From STF1-184 sp050178795 (GTDB lineage: Bacteria; Bacillota; Clostridia; Christensenellales; UBA1242), in contig JBFXFT010000006.1 of NCBI GenBank assembly GCA_050178795.1, forward strand, positions 1-64,000: DNA of 64,000 nucleotides, given 5' to 3'. The stretch's first letter is position 1; each line of letters begins with the position of its first letter. Under the pieces are notes generated by a model that was not told the DNA's origin, searched no databases, and worked only from the letters and a program-made list of their open reading frames with translations. The position numbers were made by a program, and so were the translations under genes. This document shows positions 51,175 to 60,896 of this stretch, piece by piece.

Positions 51175-52998
51175 ATGAACGATTTAATAGTTGACAAATT
51201 AAAAAAATTGCCGCAAAAAAGTGGCGTTTATATTATGAAAAATGCTGGCGGAACAGTTATTTATGTCGGCAAAGCAAAGGTGCTTAAAAATAGAGTATCA
51301 AGTTATTTTGTGGGCATAAAAAAAGATGTAAAAACGCTATCATTAGTTAGTAATATTGCCGACTTTGAATACATTGTTACGCCAAGCGAATATGACGCAC
51401 TTATTTTAGAAAACAACTTAATTAAAAAATATAAACCACATTATAACATTTTGTTAAAGGACAGCAAGACATATCCATACATCAAAATTACAATGCAGGA
51501 CGACTTTCCTAAAATTGAAGTGGTTAGAAAAATTAAAAACGATGGCGCAAAATATTTTGGACCTTATTTTGCTGGAGTTAGCCCAAGTATGCTAATTGAA
51601 ATGATAAATTATGCCTATCCAATTAGGACTTGCAATTTAAACTTGAATGACGGCAAAAGGGTAAAACGCGAGTGTTTAAACTATGCACTTGGTCTTTGTT
51701 CTGCCCCTTGCACGAGTAGAATAAGTAAAGAGGATTATTTGCTTCACATAAATGAAGTTATTGACTTTTTAAAGGGTAAAACGAGCGATTTAGAAGCAAT
51801 TTTAACTTTAAAAATGCAAAATGCTGCAAAAATGCAAAAATATGAGACCGCAATAAGAATGCGCGAACAATTAAAAGCACTAGATAGGCTAAAAGAGCAA
51901 TATACCACACAATTTACAAACTTTATAGATATGGATATAATTGGTTATTTTGACAATGGCATAAGTGTCGCTATTGCTGTGTTAATAATAAGGGACGGCA
52001 AAATGTTAGGGTGCGACACATTTAATGTCGTGCAAAACGAAGAGGGCAGGGCAGAAAATATTTCGGCTTTTATTAGCCAATATTATTCTAAAAATATTGT
52101 CATTCCGCAAGAAATAGTTGTGGAAGACAACTTTGAAAAAGAAACTTTGGAAAATTGGCTTAGCACTTTACGAACTAAAAAAGTGCAAATAATGAGCGCA
52201 CAAAAGGGCACCAAACATAAACTTTTAAATTTGGCAAACGAGAACGCAAAGGAATATTTAATTAGGTCAACCGAGAGTCTAAAATTAAAAGAGGAGCGCA
52301 CAATAGGTGCACTTAACATATTAAAAGACAAACTTGAATTAAAGACATTGCCACACCGAATTGAGTGTTATGACATATCTAACATAAGCGGAACGGATAA
52401 AGTTGCAAGTATGGTAGTTTTTATTGACGGAGTAAAGGACGTAGGACACTATCGCAAGTTTAAAATAAAGACCGTTGAGGGCTCAAACGACTTTGCAAGT
52501 ATGGAAGAGACTTTAAAAAGAAGGTTTATGCGCCTTACAGATAAGGACATAAGTTTTTCAAGCATGCCAGACTTAATTTTAATAGATGGCGGCAAAGGTC
52601 AACTAAGTTCTGCTAAAAAGGCAATAGAGAGTGTCGGCTATTTTAGAACTGACTTAATATCAATAGCAAAAAGGGAAGAAGAAATTTTTAAAGAGGGCAT
52701 AAGTACGCCATTCATATTTACTAGGAGCAACTATGGGCTTCAACTTTTGCAAAGGCTTAGAGATGAGGCGCACAGGTTTGCAATTACCTTCCATAGAAGT
52801 TTAAGAGACAAACACATAAAGAGCGTCCTAGACGATATTGAGGGCGTAGGCGCTAAGCGCAAAGTGGCATTATTAAAACATTTTAAAAACATTAAAAACA
52901 TCGCTAAGGCAAGCGCAGAAGAACTTCAAGCGGTTGGTGGAATAAGCCAAAACATAGCGGTTAAAATTCAACAATTTTTTGCCGATAAAGAGGTTTAA
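51175..52998 (+). CDS. uvrC: Excinuclease ABC subunit C
   Basis: Dual-incision nuclease of nucleotide excision repair, acting with UvrA and UvrB. Visible: N-terminal GIY-YIG nuclease (SGVYIMKNAGGTVIYVGKA, about 16-34), UvrB-binding UVR motif (ILTLKMQNAAKMQKYETAI, about 204-222), the RNase-H-like C-terminal nuclease (IECYDISNISG, about 396-406; IDGGKGQLS), and the tandem helix-hairpin-helix end (IEGVGAKRKVALLKHF...VGGISQNIA). 607 aa, complete. First of the clostridial order uvrC-PHP-whiA-dnaE-pfkA. Confidence 0.97.
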   Translation: MNDLIVDKLKKLPQKSGVYIMKNAGGTVIYVGKAKVLKNRVSSYFVGIKKDVKTLSLVSNIADFEYIVTPSEYDALILENNLIKKYKPHYNILLKDSKTYPYIKITMQDDFPKIEVVRKIKNDGAKYFGPYFAGVSPSMLIEMINYAYPIRTCNLNLNDGKRVKRECLNYALGLCSAPCTSRISKEDYLLHINEVIDFLKGKTSDLEAILTLKMQNAAKMQKYETAIRMREQLKALDRLKEQYTTQFTNFIDMDIIGYFDNGISVAIAVLIIRDGKMLGCDTFNVVQNEEGRAENISAFISQYYSKNIVIPQEIVVEDNFEKETLENWLSTLRTKKVQIMSAQKGTKHKLLNLANENAKEYLIRSTESLKLKEERTIGALNILKDKLELKTLPHRIECYDISNISGTDKVASMVVFIDGVKDVGHYRKFKIKTVEGSNDFASMEETLKRRFMRLTDKDISFSSMPDLILIDGGKGQLSSAKKAIESVGYFRTDLISIAKREEEIFKEGISTPFIFTRSNYGLQLLQRLRDEAHRFAITFHRSLRDKHIKSVLDDIEGVGAKRKVALLKHFKNIKNIAKASAEELQAVGGISQNIAVKIQQFFADKEV

Positions 52999-53083
52999 AA
53001 TAAACTTAAAGTTTTACCAAAAATGGTTTGGAAAACTCTTTAACTTGGGGTAAAATTAGTATAGTAAATTAAAAGGAATTTAT

Positions 53084-53842
53084 ATGAAATTATTTGGCGA
53101 TTATCACACTCATACAATATATAGTCACGGCAAAGGCAAAATTGAGGACAATGTAAGGGTGGCGGAGGAAAAAGGCTTAAAAGAAGTTGCAATTACGGAC
53201 CACGGCTTTTCGCACAAACTATATAGCGTTTTAAGAAAAGAAATACCTATTATGCGTAGGCAAATTGAAGACCTAAGAAGCAGGTACAATGTCAATATTC
53301 TACTTGGTGTTGAGGCAAATTTAATATCTATGAACGGCGACATTGATGTTTTACAAGATGACGAAGAACAATTAGATATTATTTTAATGGGTTTTCACAA
53401 AAGAATTTACGCACATAGCCTTAAAGACCGTTTTAAATTTTTTATTATGAATACTCTATCTAAAATTTTTGGGGTTAGCAATAAACGTTTACAAATAAAT
53501 ACAGATTCATACCTAAAAGCGCTTGAAAAAAACAACATAGATGTAATAACTCATTTGGGGTATGGTATGCCAGTTGATGCCGTGCAAGTTGCAAGGGCGT
53601 GCAAAGAGCATAACACTTATTTAGAGTTAAATGGCAAAAGAATTTTGTTTAAAGAAGACGAAATGCAAAAAATAATAGACACTGGCGTAAAATTTATAAT
53701 AAACTCTGACGCGCATTCAACTGGTAAAATAGGCGAATGTCCGCTAGGCATTAAGTACGCTTTAAAGTACAACATTCCGCTAGAACAAATTGCCAACATA
53801 AACAAATTACCAACCTTTAAAAAACATAAAAACACAATTTAA
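53084..53842 (+). CDS. PHP-domain phosphoesterase
   Basis: 252 aa, PHP (polymerase and histidinol phosphatase) fold. Metal-binding motifs: DYHTHTIYSHGKG (6-18), ITDHGFSH (about 39-46), LLGVEANLIS (about 71-80), HLGYGMP (about 164) and INSDAHSTGKIG (about 208-219). All conserved metal ligands seem present. It resembles YcdX/histidinol-phosphatase-like enzymes often found between uvrC and whiA in Clostridia. Substrate unknown. 17 bases before whiA. Confidence 0.85.
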   Translation: MKLFGDYHTHTIYSHGKGKIEDNVRVAEEKGLKEVAITDHGFSHKLYSVLRKEIPIMRRQIEDLRSRYNVNILLGVEANLISMNGDIDVLQDDEEQLDIILMGFHKRIYAHSLKDRFKFFIMNTLSKIFGVSNKRLQINTDSYLKALEKNNIDVITHLGYGMPVDAVQVARACKEHNTYLELNGKRILFKEDEMQKIIDTGVKFIINSDAHSTGKIGECPLGIKYALKYNIPLEQIANINKLPTFKKHKNTI

Positions 53843-53859
53843 TTTTTGGAGAAATTTAT

Positions 53860-54837
53860 ATGTCTTTTTCCTATAAAACAAAAATAGAGCTTTCAAAATT
53901 GCCGCTTCAAAACGAGTGTTGCTATTTGGCAGAACTTTCGGCAATCATAAGAACAGCAGGCACAATATTTTTAGAAAATGGCAAACTCGGAGTGTTAATT
54001 AGAACCGAAATACCCGAAGTTTATGCAAAAATTAATACAATTCTAGAAAAATTGTATGGTTTTTCTGTGGAACTTGAACTTGCTGAGGACGAGGCATATT
54101 ATTTTAATGTTAGGTACGAAATAAAAATTTCTACCGAGCACGCTAGTGAAGTTTTAACGGATTGTGGTATAATTTATCTAGACGACAATCACCAAACCGA
54201 ATTTAATGTTGGAATAGACAAATACATAGTTATGGACGACTGTTGCAAAAAAAGTTACATTCGCGGTGCCTTTATTGGCTGCGGAACAACAAACATTGTA
54301 CTTAGCGACCAAAGCGAAAAGGTAGACCGCATAAATTCTGGCTATCACTTGGAGTTTGTTTTTAGTAATGATGCTCTTGCGACAGACTTTGCAATGCTAC
54401 TTGCAGAATTTGACATAATAAGCAAAAAGGTTGAAAGGCGCGCTAGTTACATAGTCTACTTAAAAGAGGGCGAAATAATTAGTGACTTACTCGCTTTAAT
54501 GGGGGCTAGCCACTCGGTACTTGAACTTCAAAACGAGATTACTTTTAGAAGTTTAAGAAATCAAGTCAATCGCCAAAATAACTGCCTGACTGCAAACATT
54601 GGTAAAGTTGTAAATGCAAGTTTAAAACAATTAAACGCAATAGAAACAATAAAGCAAATAATAGGAATTCAACAACTTCCACTTCCTCTTCAAGAGGCGG
54701 CAATGCTAAGGCTTGCAAACCCAGAGGAAAGTTTAGATAATTTAGTTAAATTAAGTGCAGCGCCAATAACAAAGAGTGGTCTTAACCACAGGTTAAAAAG
54801 GCTAATAGAAATAGCAGACGAATTAAACTCCAAATAA
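53860..54837 (+). CDS. whiA: WhiA-type regulator/cell-division protein
   Basis: 325 aa. A LAGLIDADG-like N-terminal domain (SFSYKTKIELSKL..., then KSYIRGAFIGCGTTN, about 131-145) and a C-terminal helix-turn-helix (LPLPLQEAAMLRLANPEESLDNLVKL, then SGLNHRLKRLIEIA). WhiA binds DNA and affects division and chromosome segregation in Bacillota, without nuclease activity. Full length. In Clostridia it usually follows rapZ and yvcK; these are missing here. Confidence 0.95.
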   Translation: MSFSYKTKIELSKLPLQNECCYLAELSAIIRTAGTIFLENGKLGVLIRTEIPEVYAKINTILEKLYGFSVELELAEDEAYYFNVRYEIKISTEHASEVLTDCGIIYLDDNHQTEFNVGIDKYIVMDDCCKKSYIRGAFIGCGTTNIVLSDQSEKVDRINSGYHLEFVFSNDALATDFAMLLAEFDIISKKVERRASYIVYLKEGEIISDLLALMGASHSVLELQNEITFRSLRNQVNRQNNCLTANIGKVVNASLKQLNAIETIKQIIGIQQLPLPLQEAAMLRLANPEESLDNLVKLSAAPITKSGLNHRLKRLIEIADELNSK

Positions 54838-54855
54838 AAACAAAAGGAAACTTTT

Positions 54856-57800
54856 ATGAAACAATTTGTTCACTTACACGTACATACCGAATATAGCCTA
54901 CTTGACGGCGTTGCAAGAATTAAAAAACTTGTAAAAACTGTTGGCGACTATAATATGCCTGCGGTGGCTATTACTGACCACGGCAACATGTATGGTGTGT
55001 ATAAGTTTTACAAAGAGGTTATGGGTTATAACGATAAAATAAAAGAACACAACTCAAACCCAGACAATAAAGACAATTTGAAAACACCTATTAAGGCAAT
55101 TATAGGTTGCGAGTTTTATGTCGCTAATGACCGCTTTCAAAGAAACGGAAGACCAGAACTAGCACACTTAATTTTGCTTGCAAAAAATCAACAAGGTTAC
55201 AAAAACTTAGTTAAACTTAGTTCACTATCATTTGTTGAAGGCTTTTACTACAAACCAAGGATTGATTACGACCTACTTGAAAAATATAGCGAGGGTTTAA
55301 TTTGTCTTTCCGCCTGTTTAGCAGGAGATATCCCACAATTTATTATGGCAAGGCAATACGACGAGGCAGAAAAACTTGCAAAGCGTCTAAAAGGTATGTT
55401 TGGAGACGACTTTTATTTGGAACTTCAAAACCACAAAATGCCAGAGCAAATTGCAATTTTAAAACCGCTTGAAGAACTTGGCAAAAAATTAAACATAAAA
55501 CTAGTGGCAACAAATGACGCTCACTACATATATAGAGAAGACGCAGAAACTCAAGACGTTTTAATGTGTTTACAAATGGGTAAGCGCTATGACGACCCCA
55601 ACAGGATGAAATTTCCTACTGAGGAATTTTACATAAAGACTTATGACGAGATGCATGAGGTTTTAGGTGGCTATGAAGAGGCACTTGACAACACGCTTGA
55701 AATTATGAACAAGTGCGAGCAAGTGCATATTAAGCACGAAAAACTAATACCTAGTTTTACAACTCCAGACGGAAGTAAGCCAATAGATTACTTAAAGATG
55801 TTGGTTGAAAATGGCTTAAAGAAAAAATATAAAGAGATAACCCCAGAGATTAGGGCAAGGGTAGATATGGAACTTGGCGTAATTGAAAAGATGGGCTTTG
55901 TTGATTACTTTTTAATTGTTTGGGACTTTATTAATTACTCTAAGAGCATAAATGTGCCAGTAGGTCCAGGTCGTGGTTCTGGTGCTGGCAGTATTGTAGC
56001 CTACACTAGTGGAATAACAGATGTTGAACCGCTACAATATAACCTACTTTTTGAGCGCTTTTTGAACCCAGATAGGGTTAGCATGCCAGACTTTGATATT
56101 GACTTTGGAGATGGCAGAGACGATGTTATTGACTATGTAGTTAAAAAATATGGAGAGGATAAAACTAGCCAAATTATTACATACGGAACAATGGCATCAA
56201 AGGCGGCAGTCAAAGACGTTGCAAGGGTGCTTGGCATACCTGCAAGCGAGGCAAACGCACTAACCAAAAAAATTGATGTCTTTAAAATTAAGGGCGACAG
56301 CAAGTTAAAAAGAGTATTTGGATTAGGCAGTGACGAGGACACAAAAAAATATGGAAATCCAGAACTTATACAAATATATAACGACGACCCAAAAATAAAA
56401 AAGGTAGTTGACCTTGCAATTAAACTTGAGGGTGTACCTCGTCAAGTAGGGCAACACGCAGCAGGCGTTATTATTTGCGAATATCCTTTAAACGAGCACG
56501 TGCCAATGGCACTTGCAAAAACTCCAAAAGGCGATAAAATTGTAACTCAATTTGATATGATAGAGGCGGAGGAACTTGGTCTATTAAAGATGGACTTTTT
56601 AGGGCTTCGCACCCTTACAGATATTCAAAAAACTATTGAAATAGTAAAGAAAGTCCACAATGTAGATATAGACTTTGACAAGATGACGCTTGACGACAAA
56701 AAAGTGTACGAAATGATAGGAAATGGTGATACCGACCTAGTGTTCCAACTTGAAAGTGGCGGTTTTAAAAAGTTTATGAAAGACTTAAAACCAGACCAAA
56801 TAGAGGATATTATTGCAGGCGTTAGTCTTTATAGACCGGGACCTATGGACTATATACCAGACTATGTAAAAAACAAAAAGAATCCTAAGGGTATAGTATA
56901 TGATTTGCCGTCTTTAAAATCTATTTTGGAGCCTACTTACGGTGTTATTGTTTATCAAGAGCAAGTTATGCAGATCTTCCAAGAGATGGCTGGCTATTCA
57001 CTTGGTCAAGCAGATATTGTTAGACGTGCGATGAGTAAGAAAAAACACAAGGTACTAGCAGAGCATAAAGAATACTTTATTTCAGGCAAGGACGATAAAG
57101 ATGGAACGCCAGCGATTGATGGCGCCATAAAACGCGGCGCAACTAGGGAAATTGCAGAAAAAGTCTACAATAAAATGGAGAGTTTTGCGAGTTATGCGTT
57201 CAATAAGTCTCACGCTGCAGGCTATGCTTACATAAGTTATCAAACGGCTTATTTAAAAAAATATTACCCAGTTGAGCTATACACTGCGACATTAAATAAC
57301 CGCATTGATAAGAGTGAAGATATTGCAAAATACACGATAAGTGCAAAGGAACACGGCATTGAAATTTTACCTCCAAGCATAAGTAAGAGCGACACATATT
57401 TTGCCGTTGAAAACGGAAAAATTAGGTTTGGACTTGCTGCACTTAAAAACGTGGGCGTTGCCCTTGTTGATGAAATAGTAACCGAAAGAAATGAAAATGG
57501 CAATTTTAGCGACCTTTATGACTTTATTAGTCGTTTGAGTTCAAAAGCGGTAAATAAACGCTGTATTGAAGCCTTTATTTTGAGCGGTGCTTTTGACGAA
57601 TTTGGTTACAAGCGTAGTCAATTAATGGCGGTTTATGAGGGCATTGTAGACAGGGTAAATAGCGACAAAAAAAATCAAGCGTGCGGTCAATTTTCTATGT
57701 TTGACACACTTTTAAAAGATGATACAAGTCTAACAAAAATTGATTACCCTAATATACCTGAATTTACCGAGAATGAACTATTTAAAAATGAAAAAGAAAT

Positions 57801-58530
57801 CGCTGGAATATATATATCTGGTCACCCACTTGATAAGTATTTAGACAGGTTTGCAAACTATAACTGCAATAGCCAAATGTTAGCAGAACTTCAAAAAGAG
57901 GTGGTGCTAGATGAAGAAGGCAATGAAATTGAAGTAGAAAAACCGACCGAGTTTGAAAGTGAAGAGGACAATACAGAAATTAATGATATGCCGTTACTTG
58001 TTGATGGTATGGAAGTAAGTGTCGGCGGTATAATTAGCGAAGTTAAAAAAGTATTTAGGCGCAATGACAACAAGGAAATGGCAATAATAACCATTGAAGA
58101 CATTTATGGTTCAATAGAGCTTATGTTTGTTCCAAATACTTGGGCTAAACTTAAAAAAGAAATGGTTGAAGATGTAATGTCAACCTTTACAGGCAAATTA
58201 AGTATTCGTGAGGGTGAAAGACCAATAATAATAGTTAGTGGAATTGAACTTTGGAATACAGAAAAAGCGGGAAATGGTACAGTTGAGGTAATAGAAATTC
58301 AACAACCTAAGAAAACGCCTACACTTTACTTGAAATTTGACACAAAAAATAATAAACTATATTCAAGTATTGTAAAAGTTTTAGAGCAATACGACGGAGA
58401 TAGCAGAATAATAGTACGATGTGCTAGTTCTGGAGTCGCTTTAGAAATAAAACACCCAGTAAAAATTAGTCCAAAACTACTTCGCGAACTTCAAGCGTTT
58501 ATCAGTGACGAGTGCATAAAAGTTGCATAG
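54856..58530 (+). CDS. dnaE: DNA polymerase III alpha subunit (DnaE)
   Basis: Replicative DNA polymerase. N-terminal PHP domain (FVHLHVHTEYSLLDGVARI, with H6, H8, H10; AITDHGNMYG about 38-47). Palm catalytic aspartates D412 and D414 in MPDFDIDFGDGR, with a third in the following palm region. A GPGRGSGAGSIVAY motif (about 373-386) lies upstream. Then comes a helix-hairpin-helix segment and a C-terminal OB fold (VSVGGIISEVKKVFRRNDNKEMAIITIED). 1224 aa, as long as full DnaE1. The PHP ligands look intact, so it may keep proofreading activity. A PolC may exist elsewhere; not visible here. Ends TAG. Confidence 0.97.
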   Translation: MKQFVHLHVHTEYSLLDGVARIKKLVKTVGDYNMPAVAITDHGNMYGVYKFYKEVMGYNDKIKEHNSNPDNKDNLKTPIKAIIGCEFYVANDRFQRNGRPELAHLILLAKNQQGYKNLVKLSSLSFVEGFYYKPRIDYDLLEKYSEGLICLSACLAGDIPQFIMARQYDEAEKLAKRLKGMFGDDFYLELQNHKMPEQIAILKPLEELGKKLNIKLVATNDAHYIYREDAETQDVLMCLQMGKRYDDPNRMKFPTEEFYIKTYDEMHEVLGGYEEALDNTLEIMNKCEQVHIKHEKLIPSFTTPDGSKPIDYLKMLVENGLKKKYKEITPEIRARVDMELGVIEKMGFVDYFLIVWDFINYSKSINVPVGPGRGSGAGSIVAYTSGITDVEPLQYNLLFERFLNPDRVSMPDFDIDFGDGRDDVIDYVVKKYGEDKTSQIITYGTMASKAAVKDVARVLGIPASEANALTKKIDVFKIKGDSKLKRVFGLGSDEDTKKYGNPELIQIYNDDPKIKKVVDLAIKLEGVPRQVGQHAAGVIICEYPLNEHVPMALAKTPKGDKIVTQFDMIEAEELGLLKMDFLGLRTLTDIQKTIEIVKKVHNVDIDFDKMTLDDKKVYEMIGNGDTDLVFQLESGGFKKFMKDLKPDQIEDIIAGVSLYRPGPMDYIPDYVKNKKNPKGIVYDLPSLKSILEPTYGVIVYQEQVMQIFQEMAGYSLGQADIVRRAMSKKKHKVLAEHKEYFISGKDDKDGTPAIDGAIKRGATREIAEKVYNKMESFASYAFNKSHAAGYAYISYQTAYLKKYYPVELYTATLNNRIDKSEDIAKYTISAKEHGIEILPPSISKSDTYFAVENGKIRFGLAALKNVGVALVDEIVTERNENGNFSDLYDFISRLSSKAVNKRCIEAFILSGAFDEFGYKRSQLMAVYEGIVDRVNSDKKNQACGQFSMFDTLLKDDTSLTKIDYPNIPEFTENELFKNEKEIAGIYISGHPLDKYLDRFANYNCNSQMLAELQKEVVLDEEGNEIEVEKPTEFESEEDNTEINDMPLLVDGMEVSVGGIISEVKKVFRRNDNKEMAIITIEDIYGSIELMFVPNTWAKLKKEMVEDVMSTFTGKLSIREGERPIIIVSGIELWNTEKAGNGTVEVIEIQQPKKTPTLYLKFDTKNNKLYSSIVKVLEQYDGDSRIIVRCASSGVALEIKHPVKISPKLLRELQAFISDECIKVA

Positions 58531-58544
58531 AGGAGAAGATATGT

Positions 58545-59504
58545 ATGAAAAAAATAGCAGTTTTAACTAGCGGTGGCGATGCACCAGGAATGAATGCTTG
58601 CTTGGCAAATTTATTTGAGTTGTGTAAGAGGTTTAATTATAGGCTTATTTGTTTTAGACAAGGCTATATAGGACTAATTGATAACGATTTTGTCATTTTA
58701 AAAGAGCACGATATTGAAAATATCTACTCACTTGGCGGAAGCATAATTAAGACTGGCAGAAGCAAGGAATTTTTGACAAAAGAGGGACAATTAAAAGCCA
58801 TTGAAACGTTAAAAATAAACGATATTGACACGTTAATTGTAATAGGTGGTAATGGCTCTTATAGGGGTGCACAAGACCTAGAAAAACTAGGGGTAAAAGT
58901 AATAGCAATACCTGGAACTATTGACAATGACTTAAATTACAGTACACGCAGTTTAGGCTTTGATACTGCTGTAAACAATAGCGTAAGTGCGATAGATAAA
59001 ATTAAAGACACGATGAGCGCAAATAACAGAGGCGTAGTAATAGAAGTTATGGGTCGCAACAGTGGGGACATAGCATTATATTCAGCAGTTGCAAGTAACG
59101 CAAACGCCATTGTGGTTAAAGAAGTACCAGAGAGCAAAAACGAAATTATAGGTAGCGTTGAGCGTGCCATAAAAAGAGGCGTAACAAGCCCAACAGTAGT
59201 GGTTGCAGAAAATATTTTAGACTCGGCAAAACTAGCCGAAACCCTGGAAGCAAAAACAGGTATTACCTTTAAAACAACTGTGCTTGGTTACATTCAAAGA
59301 GGTGGCAATCCAACCGTGTTTGATAGGAACTTTGCTATGCAACTAGCGGTTAAGTCTATTGAACTTATTGAGGTCGGTAAGCACAACATAGCAATAGGTA
59401 TGAAAAATGGTAAAATTCATTGCGAAAACCTAGACAAAGTGCTTACAGAAAAGACAAATTTCAATTTTGAGTTGTACGACCTATTTAAAAAATTAAACAG
59501 TTAG
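58545..59504 (+). CDS. pfkA: 6-phosphofructokinase
   Basis: ATP-dependent phosphorylation of fructose-6-phosphate, the committed glycolytic step. Start at the ATG at 58545: family similarity begins at MKKIAVLTSGGDAPGMN and GAGGAGA precedes it, while the longer frame from 58512 overlaps dnaE. Visible: ATP loop GGDAPGMN (10-17), GGNGSYRGA (about 97-105), catalytic PGTIDNDLNY (about 119-128), VMGRNSGDIA (about 163-172) and IQRGGNPTVFDR (about 237-248). 319 aa, normal length. dnaE-pfkA order is common in Clostridia. Ends TAG. Confidence 0.96.
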   Translation: MKKIAVLTSGGDAPGMNACLANLFELCKRFNYRLICFRQGYIGLIDNDFVILKEHDIENIYSLGGSIIKTGRSKEFLTKEGQLKAIETLKINDIDTLIVIGGNGSYRGAQDLEKLGVKVIAIPGTIDNDLNYSTRSLGFDTAVNNSVSAIDKIKDTMSANNRGVVIEVMGRNSGDIALYSAVASNANAIVVKEVPESKNEIIGSVERAIKRGVTSPTVVVAENILDSAKLAETLEAKTGITFKTTVLGYIQRGGNPTVFDRNFAMQLAVKSIELIEVGKHNIAIGMKNGKIHCENLDKVLTEKTNFNFELYDLFKKLNS

Positions 59505-59555
59505 TTTTTCAAAAATTTGTACCAGCGATTATTGAATAAAAAGCATTAAAATTGA

Positions 59556-59584
59556 TTGACAATTTTATATCATAATTATATAAT
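59556..59584 (+). promoter_or_regulatory. Consensus promoter of greA
   Basis: TTGACA (59556-59561), exactly 17 bases, TATAAT (59579-59584). The transcript would start near 59591, giving a leader of about 110 bases. Confidence 0.9.
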
Positions 59585-59613
59585 TAAACGCATTAATAGA
59601 ACAGTGTGGTTTC

Positions 59614-59638
59614 ATACAGCCTAGTCCCTAGGCTGTGT
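59614..59638 (+). promoter_or_regulatory. Hairpin in the greA leader
   Basis: ACAGCCTAG (59616-59624) and CTAGGCTGT (59628-59636) form a perfect nine-base stem with loop TCC, extended by A-T and a U-G pair. A T-rich stretch follows only after six or more bases (TATTTTTATT, 59643-59652), so it may be an attenuator rather than a normal terminator. It lies in the middle of the leader, about 60 bases before the ATG. Confidence 0.6.
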
Positions 59639-59700
59639 GGGCTATTTTTATTAATTTAATTTAGCTAAAAAATACTTTTTAGTATTTTGCGAGGTGGACT

Positions 59701-60174
59701 ATGTCAGAAACAGTATATTTAACCGAAGATGGTTTGAAAAAATTAAAAGATGAATTAGAACAATTAAAAACAGTAGAACGTTTAAAAGTTGCCGATATGA
59801 TAGGAGAGGCAAAGTCTTTTGGCGACCTATCTGAAAACTCTGAGTATGACGCAGCAAAAAATAAAGAGGCTCAACTTGAAGGCAAAATTTACGAAATTCA
59901 AGAGAAGTTAAAAAATTATGTATTAATAGAAGCAGGACATATAGATACTACAAAGGTAAGTGTTGGTTGTTCTGTAACTCTTTACGACAAAGAATTTGAT
60001 GAGGAAGTTGTTTACAAAATTATGGGCTCAACAGAGAGCGACCCAATAAATGGATTAATTAGCAACGAATCCCCTATAGGTAAAGCCCTAATGGGTAAGA
60101 AAAAAGGCGAAGAAATTGCCGTTGAAACCCCAGGTGGAGTTACCAACTTTAAAATTTTAAAAATAAGTGCATAA
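59701..60174 (+). CDS. greA: Transcription elongation factor GreA
   Basis: Rescues backtracked RNA polymerase by stimulating transcript cleavage. N-terminal coiled coil with the acidic tip LSENSEYDAAKNKEAQ (about 42-57, D and E at the tip as required) and C-terminal FKBP-like domain (VSVGCSVTLYD..., SPIGKALMGKKKGEEIAVETPGG). 157 aa, complete. Own strong promoter and structured leader. Confidence 0.96.
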   Translation: MSETVYLTEDGLKKLKDELEQLKTVERLKVADMIGEAKSFGDLSENSEYDAAKNKEAQLEGKIYEIQEKLKNYVLIEAGHIDTTKVSVGCSVTLYDKEFDEEVVYKIMGSTESDPINGLISNESPIGKALMGKKKGEEIAVETPGGVTNFKILKISA

Positions 60175-60189
60175 TAAAAAATTAAATTT

Positions 60190-60217
60190 AAAAGCCTTAA
60201 ACATTTAAGGCTTTTTT
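60190..60217 (+). terminator. Terminator after greA
   Basis: AAAAGCCTTAA pairs with TTAAGGCTTTTTT around a short loop. Confidence 0.8.
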
Positions 60218-60270
60218 GTTGGCTTTTGCTCGCCTTTATGTTAAACTTTTAATGAGTTTGGAGGCGTCTT

Positions 60271-60888
60271 ATGAAAAAACTTTTCATTACCTTTGAAGGT
60301 GGCGAGGGCAGTGGTAAAACCACTCAAATAAACTTATTAAAAGAATACTTTGAAAATAACAACTATTCTGTTGTAACAACGCGTGAGCCGGGCGGCAGTC
60401 TAATTTGCGAGCAAATAAGGGCGGTATTAAAGGACGGCAACAATGGCAAAATGGGCAAAATGACAGAGTTACTTTTGTTTTCTGCCGCTAGAAGTCAACA
60501 CGCTGAGGACATTATAGTGCCAGCACTTGAAAGGGGCGATATTGTGCTTTGTGATCGCTTTTATGACTCATCTATAGTCTACCAAGGCTATGGCAGAGGG
60601 CTTGGCGAAAAAACAGTGCGCGAAGTTACTAGGTTTGCAATAGGGGCTTTGGAACCAACCCTTACTTTTTATTTAAACATAGACCCAGAGACGGCTTTTA
60701 GGCGTAAAAACGGACCAGATAACGACAGGTTTGAAACCTCTGGACTAGAATTTCATAAAACCGTTCAAGCGGGCTATTTAAAACTAGCAAAAAAGGAAAA
60801 ACGCATAAGGGTTATTGATGCAAGTAAAACTATGCAAGAGGTTTTTGACCAAATAATAGAGGTTTTAAAGGCTGAAAAAATTATTTAG
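60271..60888 (+). CDS. tmk: Thymidylate kinase
   Basis: Phosphorylates dTMP to dTDP. Walker A FEGGEGSGKTTQ (8-19), DRX motif in LCDRFYDSSIVYQGYGRG (about 93-110), TREPGGS (about 37-43) and the lid region FYLNIDPETAFRRK (about 132-145). 205 aa, normal. Heads the conserved operon tmk-holB-ricT-methyltransferase-rsmI, as in other Bacillota (where small genes such as yaaQ, yaaR, yabA may be inserted; not here). Ends TAG. Confidence 0.96.
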   Translation: MKKLFITFEGGEGSGKTTQINLLKEYFENNNYSVVTTREPGGSLICEQIRAVLKDGNNGKMGKMTELLLFSAARSQHAEDIIVPALERGDIVLCDRFYDSSIVYQGYGRGLGEKTVREVTRFAIGALEPTLTFYLNIDPETAFRRKNGPDNDRFETSGLEFHKTVQAGYLKLAKKEKRIRVIDASKTMQEVFDQIIEVLKAEKII

Positions 60889-60896
60889 GAATTTTA

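Noticed and set aside
58545..59504. Reassignment of AGG from Arg to Met or another residue
   Set aside because: AGG occurs at conserved Arg positions (for example the last Arg of IQRGGNPTVFDR in phosphofructokinase and TTRKK in glycyl-tRNA synthetase), so the standard meaning holds.
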